Assembly (NCBI GenBank): GCA_015478665.1
Contig: JADMII010000003.1
Span: 100,413-164,412 of the forward strand
DNA from: Dehalococcoidia bacterium
Lineage (GTDB): Bacteria > Chloroflexota > Dehalococcoidia > DSTF01 > JACRBR01
Length of the DNA: 64,000 nt
Reading direction: 5' to 3'
The translations under genes were made by a program, and so were the position numbers. Below the pieces are notes generated by a model. It was given only the letters and a program-made list of their open reading frames with translations. It did no database searches and was not told the DNA's origin. Of this stretch, positions 8,479-16,972 are shown piece by piece (the stretch's first letter is position 1; every line of letters starts with the position of its first letter).

Positions 8479-10050
8479 TCAGTTCTCGCGCGTCGCCGCA
8501 CCGGCTCCGGCCTCCGTCATCACGCCGCCAGCGGCCGCAGCGTCCTCGAACACGAGCCGGTGGGCGCCGATCTGGATCTCGTCGCCGGACTCCAGCGTCA
8601 CCCAATCGGCGATGACGCCGCCGACGAGCGTCTTGCGCCGGATGCCGCCGGTGTGATGGAGGAGGTAGCGGCCGTCGCGTAGCCAGATGCGCGCGTGCTC
8701 GCTGGCCACACCGTCGCCGTCGAGCAGGATCGTCGCCCTGCGCGATGAGCCGATGACGGCCGGACCGCCGCGCAGCTCGAACACGCGACGGTCGCTCGCG
8801 GGCGCGCGCTCGACGAGGCGGCCGCTGCCGGCCGTAGCCGCCGGGTCGGCCGGCGCGAGCAGCGTGCCCGGCGCGACCGGCAGCGCCTCGTCGGACTGGC
8901 GGCCCGCCTCCCGTTCGCGCCGCCGTTGGGCGCGGGCGGCGTGGGCGCGGCGGCCGAGCAGCACGGCGCCTCCGGCGAGCAGCGCCAGCACCACCAGCAC
9001 GCCGATGACGGCGAGGAGCGTCGAGCTGCCGCCGGCCGCGGGCTGCGCGGGCGGCGGCGGTGCCGCCGTGGCCGCCGGCGCCACGATGGGCGGCGCCGTG
9101 CCGCGCGTGAAGCTCGCCGTGGCGGCGACGGTCGTGCCGGCGACGGAGGCGACGACGCGCAGGGCCGCCGGCCTGCCGTCGGCCGCCTGCTGCGCCGTCA
9201 GGTTCAGCACGTACTGCCCGCGCAGGAGGCGGCCGATGCCGGCGTAGACGTCGCTCACGTTCGTCGTGTTGGCGGCGCTGTACTGCCCCTGGCTCGCCTG
9301 CGACAGCGACTGGAGGAACGCCACATCGGGCTGGTCGCCGAAGCCGATGGTGAACACCGGCACGCCGGCCCGGCGGACGGCATCGAGGGCGCCGGCGGCG
9401 GTCGCCGGCGACGTCGCGGAATCGTTCTGGCCGTCGGTGAGCAGGACGATCGCCTCGCGGGGCGCCGGCGAGCTGCGCGCGGAGAACACCGCCGCCTGCA
9501 CCGCCTCGTAGAGGACCGTCGAGCCGCCCGCCTGCAGCGACTGGATCGCTGCCGCGAGCGCCGCGTGGTCGGAGCTGAAGCCTGCGACGACGGGGCGGGC
9601 GGCGTCGGAGAAGGCGATCAGCGTCGCGTCGTCGTTGGCGCCGAGGGCGTCGACGAAGGCGATCGCCGCCTGCTTCGCGCGGTCGAGCGGCGCGCCGGCC
9701 ATGCTGCCGGAGGTATCGATCGCCAGCACGACGCTCAGGCGCAGGTTCGCATCCTGCACGCGTTCGACGCCGACGACGGAGACGGGCGCCGAGCCGTCGC
9801 TGGCGCTGAACTGCTGCGTCTGCAGGCCGGGCACGGGCACGCCGCTGGCATCGAGCACCGTGACGACGGCGCGAAGCCGCGGGTAGGCGCTGGCGTCGAT
9901 CTGGGTGACGGCGAGCGAGGGCGCCGGCTGCTGCGCGCGCGTCGGCAGCGGTCCGAAGCCGAGGGCGAGGAGCAGCGCCGCGACGAGCGTGGCGACGGCC
10001 ATGCGGCGGCAGCCCCATGCTGCGGATGTGCGAAGACGCTCCGGTCGCAT
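8479..10050 (-). CDS. Exported VWA-domain protein with cytoplasmic FHA domain
   Basis: A 523-aa protein from ATG 10050. A signal/anchor sequence (about residues 15-38, ending TRAQQ) is followed by a short N-terminal domain, then a von Willebrand A domain from about residue 103 with the MIDAS motif DTSGS (112-116) and a later LLTDGQND. A Pro/Ala-rich linker and a transmembrane helix (about 345-365) lead to a C-terminal FHA domain (about 430-505, with the RRATILLDGD and SEHARIWLRDG strands), which by family binds phosphothreonine. The topology implies an extracellular metal-dependent adhesion domain wired to an internal phosphoprotein reader. No Ser/Thr kinase is nearby. An upstream ATG at 10134 would put 28 residues before the signal and is unlikely. 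Confidence 0.8.
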   Translation of the reverse strand: MRPERLRTSAAWGCRRMAVATLVAALLLALGFGPLPTRAQQPAPSLAVTQIDASAYPRLRAVVTVLDASGVPVPGLQTQQFSASDGSAPVSVVGVERVQDANLRLSVVLAIDTSGSMAGAPLDRAKQAAIAFVDALGANDDATLIAFSDAARPVVAGFSSDHAALAAAIQSLQAGGSTVLYEAVQAAVFSARSSPAPREAIVLLTDGQNDSATSPATAAGALDAVRRAGVPVFTIGFGDQPDVAFLQSLSQASQGQYSAANTTNVSDVYAGIGRLLRGQYVLNLTAQQAADGRPAALRVVASVAGTTVAATASFTRGTAPPIVAPAATAAPPPPAQPAAGGSSTLLAVIGVLVVLALLAGGAVLLGRRAHAARAQRRREREAGRQSDEALPVAPGTLLAPADPAATAGSGRLVERAPASDRRVFELRGGPAVIGSSRRATILLDGDGVASEHARIWLRDGRYLLHHTGGIRRKTLVGGVIADWVTLESGDEIQIGAHRLVFEDAAAAGGVMTEAGAGAATREN

Positions 10051-10171
10051 GTCATCGATCCTGTCGTGCGGCGGCCGTATGCGAGTAGAAGAATGAGCGC
10101 GGCGGCCGGCGTTGTCAACGGCCGCGGGCGTCAACCTTCATGATGGGGTCGACGAAGCGTCGGGCGAGCGC

Positions 10172-11062
10172 TCAGCGGGCCGGCGAGGGGCGGCTGTAGC
10201 GGATCAGCGACTCCTGGACGACCGATGCGATGCGCGTGCCGTCCTGCCGGTACATCTGCCCGAAGATCAGTGCCCGCGCGGCGTGCGCGATGGGACTCTC
10301 GCTCGTGTAGAGCACCCAGCCATCGAAGCGCGGCGGGCGATGGAACCAGATCGCGTGATCGAGGCTCGCCGAAGCCCAGCTGCCGGGCTGCCACGCCTCT
10401 TCCGTGGCGCCGGGCGGCGGCAGATGCGCGGTCGCGATGAGCCCCATGTCGCTGGCGAAGGTGAGCAGCCCGGCGTGCAGCACCGGATCTTCGGGGAGCA
10501 CGCCCCGCGCGCCGACCCAGACGCGCCGGCGCGGGATATCACCCGGCGGCGGCTGCACGCGGTCGATGCTGCGGACGTCGACCGGGCTGTCGCGGTGGAA
10601 GCGCTCGATCTCGGTCGCCCGGCCGCCTGGCGCTTCGGGTCCGAAGGTCCACGCCGGCAGATCGTCGGGCGGCGGGACGGTGGGCGCGGGGGCGCCGCGG
10701 CTGGCGCCGGGCTCCGGCTTCGCGAAGCTGCACGAGAGGTTGAAGATCGCCTCGCCCGCCTGGTAGGCGACGACATCGCGCGTCGTGAACGTGCGGCCGT
10801 CGCGGATACGCTGGACGACATAGCGGATCGGCGTGCCGTAGCGGCCGGGTCGGAGGAAGTAGGCGTGCAGCGAGTGCAGCGCCGCATCGCCGGCTTCGAC
10901 CGTGCGGCAGGCGGCGACGACGGACTGCGCCGCCACGAGCCCGCCGAAGAGCCGGTACTGCCCCTCGCCCGTCTCGCCGACGAAGAGGTCGCGGTCGAGC
11001 TGGTCGAGCGCGAGCAGCCGCAGCAGCCGGTCGAGCGCGCGTTGCGACGAAGCGTCGGTCAT
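10172..11062 (-). CDS. tesB: Acyl-CoA thioesterase II
   Basis: A 296-aa TesB-type double-hotdog thioesterase, which hydrolyses medium- to long-chain acyl-CoA to free acid and CoA. The first hotdog carries YRLFGGLVAAQSVVAA (about 36-51), HSLHAYFLRPGRYGTPI (about 63-79) and RDGRTFTTRDV. The second carries SDMGLIATA and SLDHAIWFHRPPRFDGW, all conserved in E. coli TesB, whose catalytic Asp-Gln-Thr network lies in these segments. Length matches the family (about 285-300). It is a single gene between the VWA-FHA and VTT genes, and fits with the two acyl-CoA dehydrogenases in the window. The ribosome binding site is weak. Confidence 0.9.
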   Translation of the reverse strand: MTDASSQRALDRLLRLLALDQLDRDLFVGETGEGQYRLFGGLVAAQSVVAACRTVEAGDAALHSLHAYFLRPGRYGTPIRYVVQRIRDGRTFTTRDVVAYQAGEAIFNLSCSFAKPEPGASRGAPAPTVPPPDDLPAWTFGPEAPGGRATEIERFHRDSPVDVRSIDRVQPPPGDIPRRRVWVGARGVLPEDPVLHAGLLTFASDMGLIATAHLPPPGATEEAWQPGSWASASLDHAIWFHRPPRFDGWVLYTSESPIAHAARALIFGQMYRQDGTRIASVVQESLIRYSRPSPAR

Positions 11063-11114
11063 CGCTTCGAGTGTAGGCGGTAGCGGGGGGAAGCGGCAGG
11101 CGACGGCCGGCGGA

Positions 11115-11882
11115 TCAGGTGAACGGGATGTAGCTGGCGAGGTAGACCAGGAGCATGCCGCGGACGATTTTCCCGAAAACGGCCGGGATGATGTAGCGCC
11201 GAAAGCCCATACGCGTCGTGCCGGCGGTGAGGCCGGCGACCTCGAAGATCGGGTTCGGGACTGCCGAGAGCACGAAGATCGTGATCATGCCCCAGCGTTG
11301 CATCAGGTGCGCGATGAGCCGGCCGATCCAGATCGCCGCATGCCGGAACCAGGGCGGCCCGGGGAGTTGCTTCCCCCGCGCGGCGCGCTGACCGGCGATG
11401 CCGGTGTAGTAGACCGATGTCTCGCCCAGGCCCATGCCCAGCCCGCCGCTGACGCCGACGAGCCACGGCATCGACGAGCGCGCCGCCTGGCTGAGGATCA
11501 CCGCCTGTCCGAGCGGCGACAGGCCGGGGATCGGCACGACCGGGAAGTTCGCCAGGAAGTTCACCAGGAACACGCCGGCGAACGAGAAGCCCTGCAGCTC
11601 CTGGCTGAAGCCGGGAAACGCGACCAGGACGATCCCCGGCGGCAGCGTGACGACGAGGATGCCGACGATGACGAGCCAACGGCCCTTCGGATGCGCCTCG
11701 ATCCAGTCGCCGGCCTGCCGCGTCTTGCGGTCGAGAAACGAGCCGTCGCCGTTCACGGCGGACGGCGGCAACTCGCGCGCCAGCTTGCTGCCGTTCGCGA
11801 GGCTGCTCGGCGAGGGTGCGCGCTCCGCCACGAAGGACTCCCGGGCCGTGGCGGACGCGCCGAAGCACGCCGCACGGGACAT
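11115..11882 (-). CDS. VTT-domain membrane protein (SNARE-associated/DedA-like)
   Basis: A 255-aa integral membrane protein with a 55-60-residue hydrophilic N-terminus. Hydrophobic spans follow at about 68-90 (WLVIVGILVVTLPPGIVLVAF), 98-118, 138-155, 200-215 and 225-250. The PGLSPLGQAVILSQA and GLGMGLGETSVYYTG segments resemble the re-entrant VTT core. The family includes lipid scramblases and undecaprenyl-phosphate or phospholipid transport-associated proteins. The exact substrate is unknown. The start at 11882 is the only ATG before the first span, but it has no strong ribosome binding site, so it could be a few codons off. Confidence 0.7.
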   Translation of the reverse strand: MSRAACFGASATARESFVAERAPSPSSLANGSKLARELPPSAVNGDGSFLDRKTRQAGDWIEAHPKGRWLVIVGILVVTLPPGIVLVAFPGFSQELQGFSFAGVFLVNFLANFPVVPIPGLSPLGQAVILSQAARSSMPWLVGVSGGLGMGLGETSVYYTGIAGQRAARGKQLPGPPWFRHAAIWIGRLIAHLMQRWGMITIFVLSAVPNPIFEVAGLTAGTTRMGFRRYIIPAVFGKIVRGMLLVYLASYIPFT

Positions 11883-12163
11883 CCCAGCGTAACCAGCGCG
11901 TCATCGCGGCGACGTTGCGTCGGGCCGCGGCGACGTAAATCCCGCGCGGGCAAGCGGTTGAGCGGTGTGCCGGCCGCCCGCGGAGAGCATGGCGGACAGA
12001 GGCGGCGGGCAGTGGAGAGAACCGGACTCGCGGGTGACCTCGTCCAGAAACATCCCGCTCCAGCAGCGGGTTGCCCGGGAATCGCAACGATGCGACACTC
12101 CGCTGTGCGGGCGGCGTCTACATTGCGAGTGGGTCTGGCTTCGTCGCCCGGTGGGGGCCGACG
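11883..12163. other. Intergenic stretch before the decayed regulator
   Basis: About 280 bp upstream of the vtt gene and of the Xre pseudogene. If the pseudogene came from a toxin-antitoxin pair, the toxin would have been here, but I could not recognise one in any frame. Confidence 0.4.
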
Positions 12164-12440
12164 ACATGGGAAGACGTACGGAAGCGCGTCCTGGCCGCCA
12201 ATCCCGCAGTTGCGGCTGGAGCATGACCCCCGGGATCGCGCTTCGCCGTGATCCAGGAGGTGATCTCGGCGCGGACTGCGCTGCACTGTAGGCGAACGGA
12301 CGTTGCCCGTCGCATGGGCGTCCGCCCAAACGTGATCAGCCGCCTCGAGTTGGCGGAACATCGTCCGCGATCATTGCGTACGCGCACGCGCTCGGCCTGG
12401 AGCTGCGGGCGTCAAGCGGCGCCGGCACGCGCCGCCGCAC
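12164..12440 (+). pseudogene. Frameshifted Xre-family HTH regulator (antitoxin-like)
   Basis: Pieces of one helix-turn-helix protein lie in successive frames. TWEDVRKRVLAANPAVAAG starts at 12164 and ends at a stop at 12224. After a shift, FAVIQEVISARTAL and TDVARRMGVRPNVISRLE with LAEHRP run from about 12240 to 12369. After another shift, IIAYAHALGLELRAS runs from 12370. Joined, they give the usual order of Xre antitoxin-type proteins: a WEDVR head, the HTH, then the closing YAHALGLEL helix. At least two shifts are needed, so no full protein is made. The adjoining acyl-CoA dehydrogenase gene starts 63 bp later and is intact. Confidence 0.65.
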
Positions 12441-12503
12441 GAACGATCGCCCGCCAGAATTCCAGGCTGGCAATGTCGCGCAGTTGGAGAGGGACAGACA
12501 GTC

Positions 12504-13673
12504 ATGGCTGACTTCGGCCTCAATGAAGAAGAGCGGATGGTGCAGCAGCTCGCGCACGACTTCGCGCTGAAGGAGATCCGACCCCGCGCCGCCTACTACG
12601 ACGAGCGCGAGGAGCTGCCGCGCGAGATCATCGCCCGGGCCAGCGAGGTCGGGCTGGCATCGGGCATCTTCGGCGGCGCGGGCGGTCTTTCGAGCGTGCT
12701 CATCGCCGAGGAGCTGGCGTGGGGCTGCGCCGGCATCGCGCTCGCGATCGCCGCCAGTGGGCTCGCAGGCGCGGCGATTATGGGCATCGGCACGCCGGAG
12801 CAGCAGGCGAAGTTCCTGCCGATGGCGATGAGCGCCGATGGCAACGTCCGTCTCGGCGCGATGGGCCTGACGGAACCGGAGGCCGGCTCGGACGTCCAGG
12901 CGATCGCCACGACAGCGACGCGCGACGGCGACGAGTACATCCTCAACGGCACGAAGCGCTTCATCACCAACGGCGGCATCGCCGACGTGCACGTGATCTT
13001 CGCCACGGAAGACCGCAGCAAGGGCTGGGGCGGGCTCGCTGCCTTCGTCGTCGAACAGGGCACGCCCGGGCTGAGCGAGGGCACGGTCTGGAAGAAGATG
13101 GGCATCCGGGCGTCGCATACGGCCGACGTGATCCTCGAGGACTGCCGGATCCCGGCGGAGAACCGCCTCGGGCCGCCGCCGCGCGCCGCCAGCGAGGGCG
13201 GGGCGCCGGCGGTGCCGGGCGCGCTCGGCGCGCTGAAGATGCTCGAACGCACGCGGCCGTCGATCGGCGCCTTCTCGCTGGGCATCGCGCGCGCGGCGCT
13301 CGAGTACGCGACGGAGTACGCGAAGGAGCGCAGGCAGTTCGGCAAGCCGCTGATCGCGCAGGAGGGAGTCGCCTTCAAGCTGGCCGACATGGCGATGGCC
13401 TACGACTCGGCGAAGCTGCTGGTGCATCGCGCCGCCTGGATGGCGGCGACGGGGCAGCCGCTCTTGCGCGCCGAAGGCTCGATGGCCAAGTGCTACGCGT
13501 CGGACGCCGCGATGCGGATCACGATCGATGCCGTGCAGATCTGCGGCGGCTACGGCTACATGCGCGAGTTCCCGGTCGAGAAGTGGGTGCGTGACGCGAA
13601 GATCTTCCAGATCTTCGAGGGCACCAACGAGATCCAGCGACTGGTGATCAGCCGGGCGCTGGCTGGACGATAG
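12504..13673 (+). CDS. Acyl-CoA dehydrogenase
   Basis: A 389-aa FAD flavoenzyme that forms the alpha-beta double bond of an acyl-CoA and passes electrons to ETF. Visible signatures are LGAMGLTEPEAGSDVQAI (about 115-132), ITNGGIADV, KMGIRASHTADVILEDCRIP in the beta domain, ERRQFGKPLIAQEGVAFKLADM in the C-terminal helices, and QICGGYGYMREFPVEKWVRDAK. The likely catalytic base is in FEGTNEIQRLVISR near the C-terminus. A 20-residue insert (after NRLGPPP) precedes the third domain. ATG 12504 follows a GGAGAGG motif about 13 nt upstream. It converges on the FGE-like gene, whose 3' end overlaps this one by 118 bp. ETF genes are present at 45.8-47.7 kb. Confidence 0.93.
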   Translation: MADFGLNEEERMVQQLAHDFALKEIRPRAAYYDEREELPREIIARASEVGLASGIFGGAGGLSSVLIAEELAWGCAGIALAIAASGLAGAAIMGIGTPEQQAKFLPMAMSADGNVRLGAMGLTEPEAGSDVQAIATTATRDGDEYILNGTKRFITNGGIADVHVIFATEDRSKGWGGLAAFVVEQGTPGLSEGTVWKKMGIRASHTADVILEDCRIPAENRLGPPPRAASEGGAPAVPGALGALKMLERTRPSIGAFSLGIARAALEYATEYAKERRQFGKPLIAQEGVAFKLADMAMAYDSAKLLVHRAAWMAATGQPLLRAEGSMAKCYASDAAMRITIDAVQICGGYGYMREFPVEKWVRDAKIFQIFEGTNEIQRLVISRALAGR

Positions 13674-14545
13674 GCGGGTGCGACGGACGGCGGGCGCGGC
13701 TGCGAGCGACGCGAGGCCGGATGTTGGATGCCGGCTGTTGGGTCGCGTGACGGCTCTCGCTCCTCGGTGACGTCGCAGGCCACGCGAAAGCCGTAGTCGT
13801 TGTAGCGGAACGTCGGCACGAGACTGCTGCGGGCGGCGTTGCGGCAGATCTTCACGTGGTGCCGCCAGGCGCCGCCGCGGGAGGCGCGTCGCGTGCCGTT
13901 CGCCGGACCGCGAGGGTCACATTCCGGCGAATCGGCGTAGTACGTGGCCCCGTACCAGTCCGCGCACCATTCGTGGATGTTGTACGCGAGATCGACGAGG
14001 CCGTAGCCGTTGGCGCGCGACAGGCCGACGGCGAACGGCGCATCCTGCGGGAACACGCCCTCGCGCGCGCCTGTCCGCGAGGCATCGACGATCGATGGCG
14101 AGGCATCGCCGAACAGGCCGCCGTCGTCGCCGGCTTCGCCCCACGGATACGCGCGACCTTCGATGCCACCGCGCATCGCCTTCTCGCGCTCGGCCTCCGT
14201 CGGCAGGCGGAAGCCGCGACCCGTCGTCGCGCGCAGCCAGGCGCAGTAGGCGACGGCGTCGTCCCAGCTGACGCCGATCACCGGCTGCCCGGGCGCGTTG
14301 AACGCAGCGTCATCCCGGAACCGCGGCGGCTCGTGGCCGGTCGCGACGAGGAACAGGCGATACTCCCGGACCGTCACCGGCAGCCGCGCCAGCTCGAACG
14401 CGCTCACGTAGACGCGATGCCGCGGCCGCTCGTCCGGGCGGCCGGCGTCGTCGCCCATCATGAAGGCGCCCGCCGGAATGGGGATCAGGTCGTGCGCCGC
14501 CGGCGGCGGATCAGAGGTGGTTGTTCGCTCACGGCCGCGACGCAT
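13556..14545 (-). CDS. SUMF1/FGE-fold protein lacking the FGE cysteine pair
   Basis: A 329-aa protein with the formylglycine-generating-enzyme fold: IPAGAFMMG near the start, then PVIGVSWDDAVAYCAWL, FRLPTEAEREKAMRGG, AYPWGE, NIHEWCADWYG and RASRGGAWRHH ending in YGFRVACD. Formylglycine enzymes need two cysteines between GGSW and AARS; here the segment reads RGGAWRHHVKICRNAARS with only one, out of place. Sulfatase activation is therefore unlikely and a paralogous role is more probable. The last 60-70 residues lie beyond the fold, and the final 118 bp run antisense to the acyl-CoA dehydrogenase end. ATG 14545 has no ribosome binding site, but TACACT (on the minus strand, 14553-14558) sits 7 nt upstream, as for a leaderless mRNA. 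Confidence 0.78.
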   Translation of the reverse strand: MRRGRERTTTSDPPPAAHDLIPIPAGAFMMGDDAGRPDERPRHRVYVSAFELARLPVTVREYRLFLVATGHEPPRFRDDAAFNAPGQPVIGVSWDDAVAYCAWLRATTGRGFRLPTEAEREKAMRGGIEGRAYPWGEAGDDGGLFGDASPSIVDASRTGAREGVFPQDAPFAVGLSRANGYGLVDLAYNIHEWCADWYGATYYADSPECDPRGPANGTRRASRGGAWRHHVKICRNAARSSLVPTFRYNDYGFRVACDVTEEREPSRDPTAGIQHPASRRSQPRPPSVAPAYRPASARLITSRWISLVPSKIWKIFASRTHFSTGNSRM

Positions 14546-14784
14546 CGAAGGTAGTGTACCGTTCGGCTTCCGGATGGTTGACGGTGCGCGGTTGTCGCCG
14601 CGCATCATCCATGGCCTGAACGATCGAAGTCCGTGTCGTGAAGATCACCGAATCGACGCCAGCCGTTGGCGTCCACGTCCATCCAGGCTGCAACCTCGAA
14701 CGTCCGCTCTCGGCACCATTGCCCGACAGCACATCGAACGTTGGCCGCGGCACGGCAGGCCACCACGCACGTGCCGCCACGCCT

Positions 14785-16155
14785 CTAGCGCCGCGGGAGG
14801 CGCATGGTGAAGCGCGCGCCGCGGCCCGGGCGGCTCTCGACGCCGACGCTGCCAGCGTGCGCGAGCACCGTGTGCTTGACGATCGCCAGGCCGAGGCCGA
14901 CACCGCCGTCGCCCCGCCCGCGGTCCGCCTTGTAGAAGCGCTCGAAGACGCGGCCCCGCTCGCCCGGCGAGATGCCGACGCCGGTGTCCTCAACGCTGAT
15001 GGCGATCGTGCCGTCGTCTGCCGGCGCCACGCCGGCGGTGACCGCGCCGCCCGACGGCGTGAAGCGAATCGCGTTCGCGATGAGGTTGCCGAGCGCGCGT
15101 TCGAGCCGCTCCGCGTCCCCGTACACCAGCAGCGGCGCATCCGGCAGGTCGGCGTGCAGCGCGAGGCCGGCGCGCGACGCCTGCTGCGCGAAGCGCCCGA
15201 CCGCCCCCCGTACGAGCGCCCGCGCGTCCACTTCGGCGAAACTCATCGGCGCGGCGCCGGACTCGATGCGCGACAGCTCGAGCAGCTCCTCGACCATCTG
15301 CGACAGCCGGTCGGTCTCGTGCTGGATGTGGCCGAGAAACTCCCGCGCCGCGCGCGGCTCATCGAGCGCGCCCTCCTGCAGCGTCTCCGTCGCCGCGCGG
15401 ATGCCGGCGAGCGGCGTGCGTAGCTCGTGCGAGACGTTGGTGATGAAGTCGCGGCGCATGCTGTCGAGGCGGCGCACTTCGGTCAGGTCGTGGAAGACGG
15501 CGAGCGCCGCCCACGCGCCGGCGCCTTCGATCGGCACGGCCGTCGCCTGCAGCCAGCGCTGCGCGGCGCCGTAGGGCACCACACGCACACTGCGCTCGCC
15601 GCGCGCGGCGGCTGCGATGACGACGTCGTTCAGGTCGTGGTCCCGCACGACCTCGATGAACGGCCGGCCGGCGCTCGCTGCCGGGCCGAACATCGCCCGC
15701 GCGCCGTCGTTCATGTAGACGATCGTGCCATCGGCGGCGACGGCGATGCTCGCGTCGGCGCCGGCGTTGAGCAGCGATTCGAGCTGCTGCCGCTGCTCGT
15801 CCAGCGACGTGACGTGCGCCTGGATGCGCGCGGCCGCCGAGTTGAGCGCCGCCGCCAGCGTCGCGAACTCGTCGTCGCGCACCTCCATCCGCGCGCCGAA
15901 GCGGCCGGCGGCGAGCGCATCGGCGGCGGCCTCGGCGTCCTCGATGCGGCGCGTCTCCGGCGAGACGGTGGCGGCGCTGAACGCGAGCAGCGCCGCGCTC
16001 GCGGCCACGAACGCGAGGACGAAGGCGAGGGCGTGCGCGTCGACATACAGCCACAGCGACAGTAGGACGAGGGCGAGCGCGAGGACCGCCGGCGCGGCCG
16101 CGCGCAGTGCGGCGGCGGCGGCGCGACCGCCTTTAGCGGCTGAACTTGTAGCCAA
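14785..16155 (-). CDS. phoR: Phosphate-sensor histidine kinase
   Basis: A 456-aa membrane histidine kinase. Two adjacent transmembrane helices (about 20-42 and 46-65) leave almost no outside loop, as in PhoR proteins that read phosphate through PstSCAB/PhoU rather than directly. Then come a HAMP-like stretch, a PAS domain (about 115-215, DASIAVAADGTIVYMND), the HisKA box NVSHELRTPLAGI with the phospho-His, the N box NLIANAIRFTPSGG, and G boxes DTGVGISP and GGVGLGLAIVKH. It is the last gene of the pho cluster and its ATG lies inside the end of phoB (23-bp overlap), so the two are translationally coupled. The role is inferred from architecture plus context. Confidence 0.9.
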   Translation of the reverse strand: MATSSAAKGGRAAAAALRAAAPAVLALALVLLSLWLYVDAHALAFVLAFVAASAALLAFSAATVSPETRRIEDAEAAADALAAGRFGARMEVRDDEFATLAAALNSAAARIQAHVTSLDEQRQQLESLLNAGADASIAVAADGTIVYMNDGARAMFGPAASAGRPFIEVVRDHDLNDVVIAAAARGERSVRVVPYGAAQRWLQATAVPIEGAGAWAALAVFHDLTEVRRLDSMRRDFITNVSHELRTPLAGIRAATETLQEGALDEPRAAREFLGHIQHETDRLSQMVEELLELSRIESGAAPMSFAEVDARALVRGAVGRFAQQASRAGLALHADLPDAPLLVYGDAERLERALGNLIANAIRFTPSGGAVTAGVAPADDGTIAISVEDTGVGISPGERGRVFERFYKADRGRGDGGVGLGLAIVKHTVLAHAGSVGVESRPGRGARFTMRLPRR

Positions 16156-16861
16156 CGCCGCGGACCGTCAGGAGGTGCGCAGGTCGCGCAGGATCGGACT
16201 CGAGCTTCTCGCGCAGCCAGCGCATGTGCACGTCGACGGTCCGGCTGCCGCCGAAGAAGTCGTAGCCCCAGACGCGCTGGAGGATCTGCTCGCGCGTGAA
16301 CGCCTGTCCGGCGTGCTGCGCCAGGAAGGCCAGCAGCTCGAACTCCTTCGGCTTCAGCGCCACCGCCGCACCTTCGCGCGTGACGCTGTGGCCGCGCAGG
16401 TCGAGCTCGATCGCGCCGGCGATGACCCGGTCAGGCATCGGGCCGTCCGATGAGCGTGCGCGACGGAGCAGGGCGCGCACGCGCGCCACCAACTCGCGCA
16501 TGCCGAACGGCTTCGTCAGGTAGTCGTCGGCGCCCAGCTCCAGGCCGACGACGCGGTCCACCTCTTCCGTCCGCGCCGTGAGCATCAGGATGGGCACGTC
16601 GGACTCGGCGCGCAGGCGGCGGCAGATCTCGAGTCCATCCATCTTCGGCAGCATCAGGTCGAGTACGATGAGGTCGGGGCGCTCGCGCCGCGCGGTCTGC
16701 AGGCCGGCGACGCCGTCGGTCGCCGCCAGCACGCCGAAGCCGTGCTTGCGCAGGTTGTACGACAGCGTCGCGACCAGGCTCGCCTCGTCCTCGATGACCA
16801 GCACCCGCTTCGTGGCGGCCGCGTCCGGGGCTGGCCGCGTGGTCGCGGCGTCGGCGTTCAC
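16133..16861 (-). CDS. phoB: Phosphate response regulator (OmpR/PhoB family)
   Basis: A 242-aa response regulator. The receiver domain (about 19-132) has the acidic pair in LVIEDEASL, the phospho-acceptor Asp68 in LIVLDLMLPKMDGLE, Thr in LMLTA and Lys in YLTKPFGM. The DNA-binding winged helix (about 145-240) has LKPKEFELLAFLAQH, FTREQILQRVWG, the recognition helix SRTVDVHMRWLREKLE, and VRGVGYKF at the end. It would bind Pho boxes such as the one before pstS. The gene sits 111 bp after phoU and overlaps phoR by 23 bp. The first 17 residues are a low-complexity head. Confidence 0.93.
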   Translation of the reverse strand: MNADAATTRPAPDAAATKRVLVIEDEASLVATLSYNLRKHGFGVLAATDGVAGLQTARRERPDLIVLDLMLPKMDGLEICRRLRAESDVPILMLTARTEEVDRVVGLELGADDYLTKPFGMRELVARVRALLRRARSSDGPMPDRVIAGAIELDLRGHSVTREGAAVALKPKEFELLAFLAQHAGQAFTREQILQRVWGYDFFGGSRTVDVHMRWLREKLESDPARPAHLLTVRGVGYKFSR

Positions 16862-16972
16862 GGCGCAGCCTCGCGCGTCGCTGCGAACGTCGTGGACGGG
16901 CGGTGCACGCGAGGCGCGCCAACAGGCCGGGCGCCGCCACCGGCCGGTGCCTGCGCTGCGCGGGGCGAGCGC

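Noticed and set aside
14609..14784. Possible gene fragment between the FGE-like gene and phoR
   Set aside because: Reverse frames read protein-like words but I could not tie them to any family, and no start or ribosome binding site is visible.
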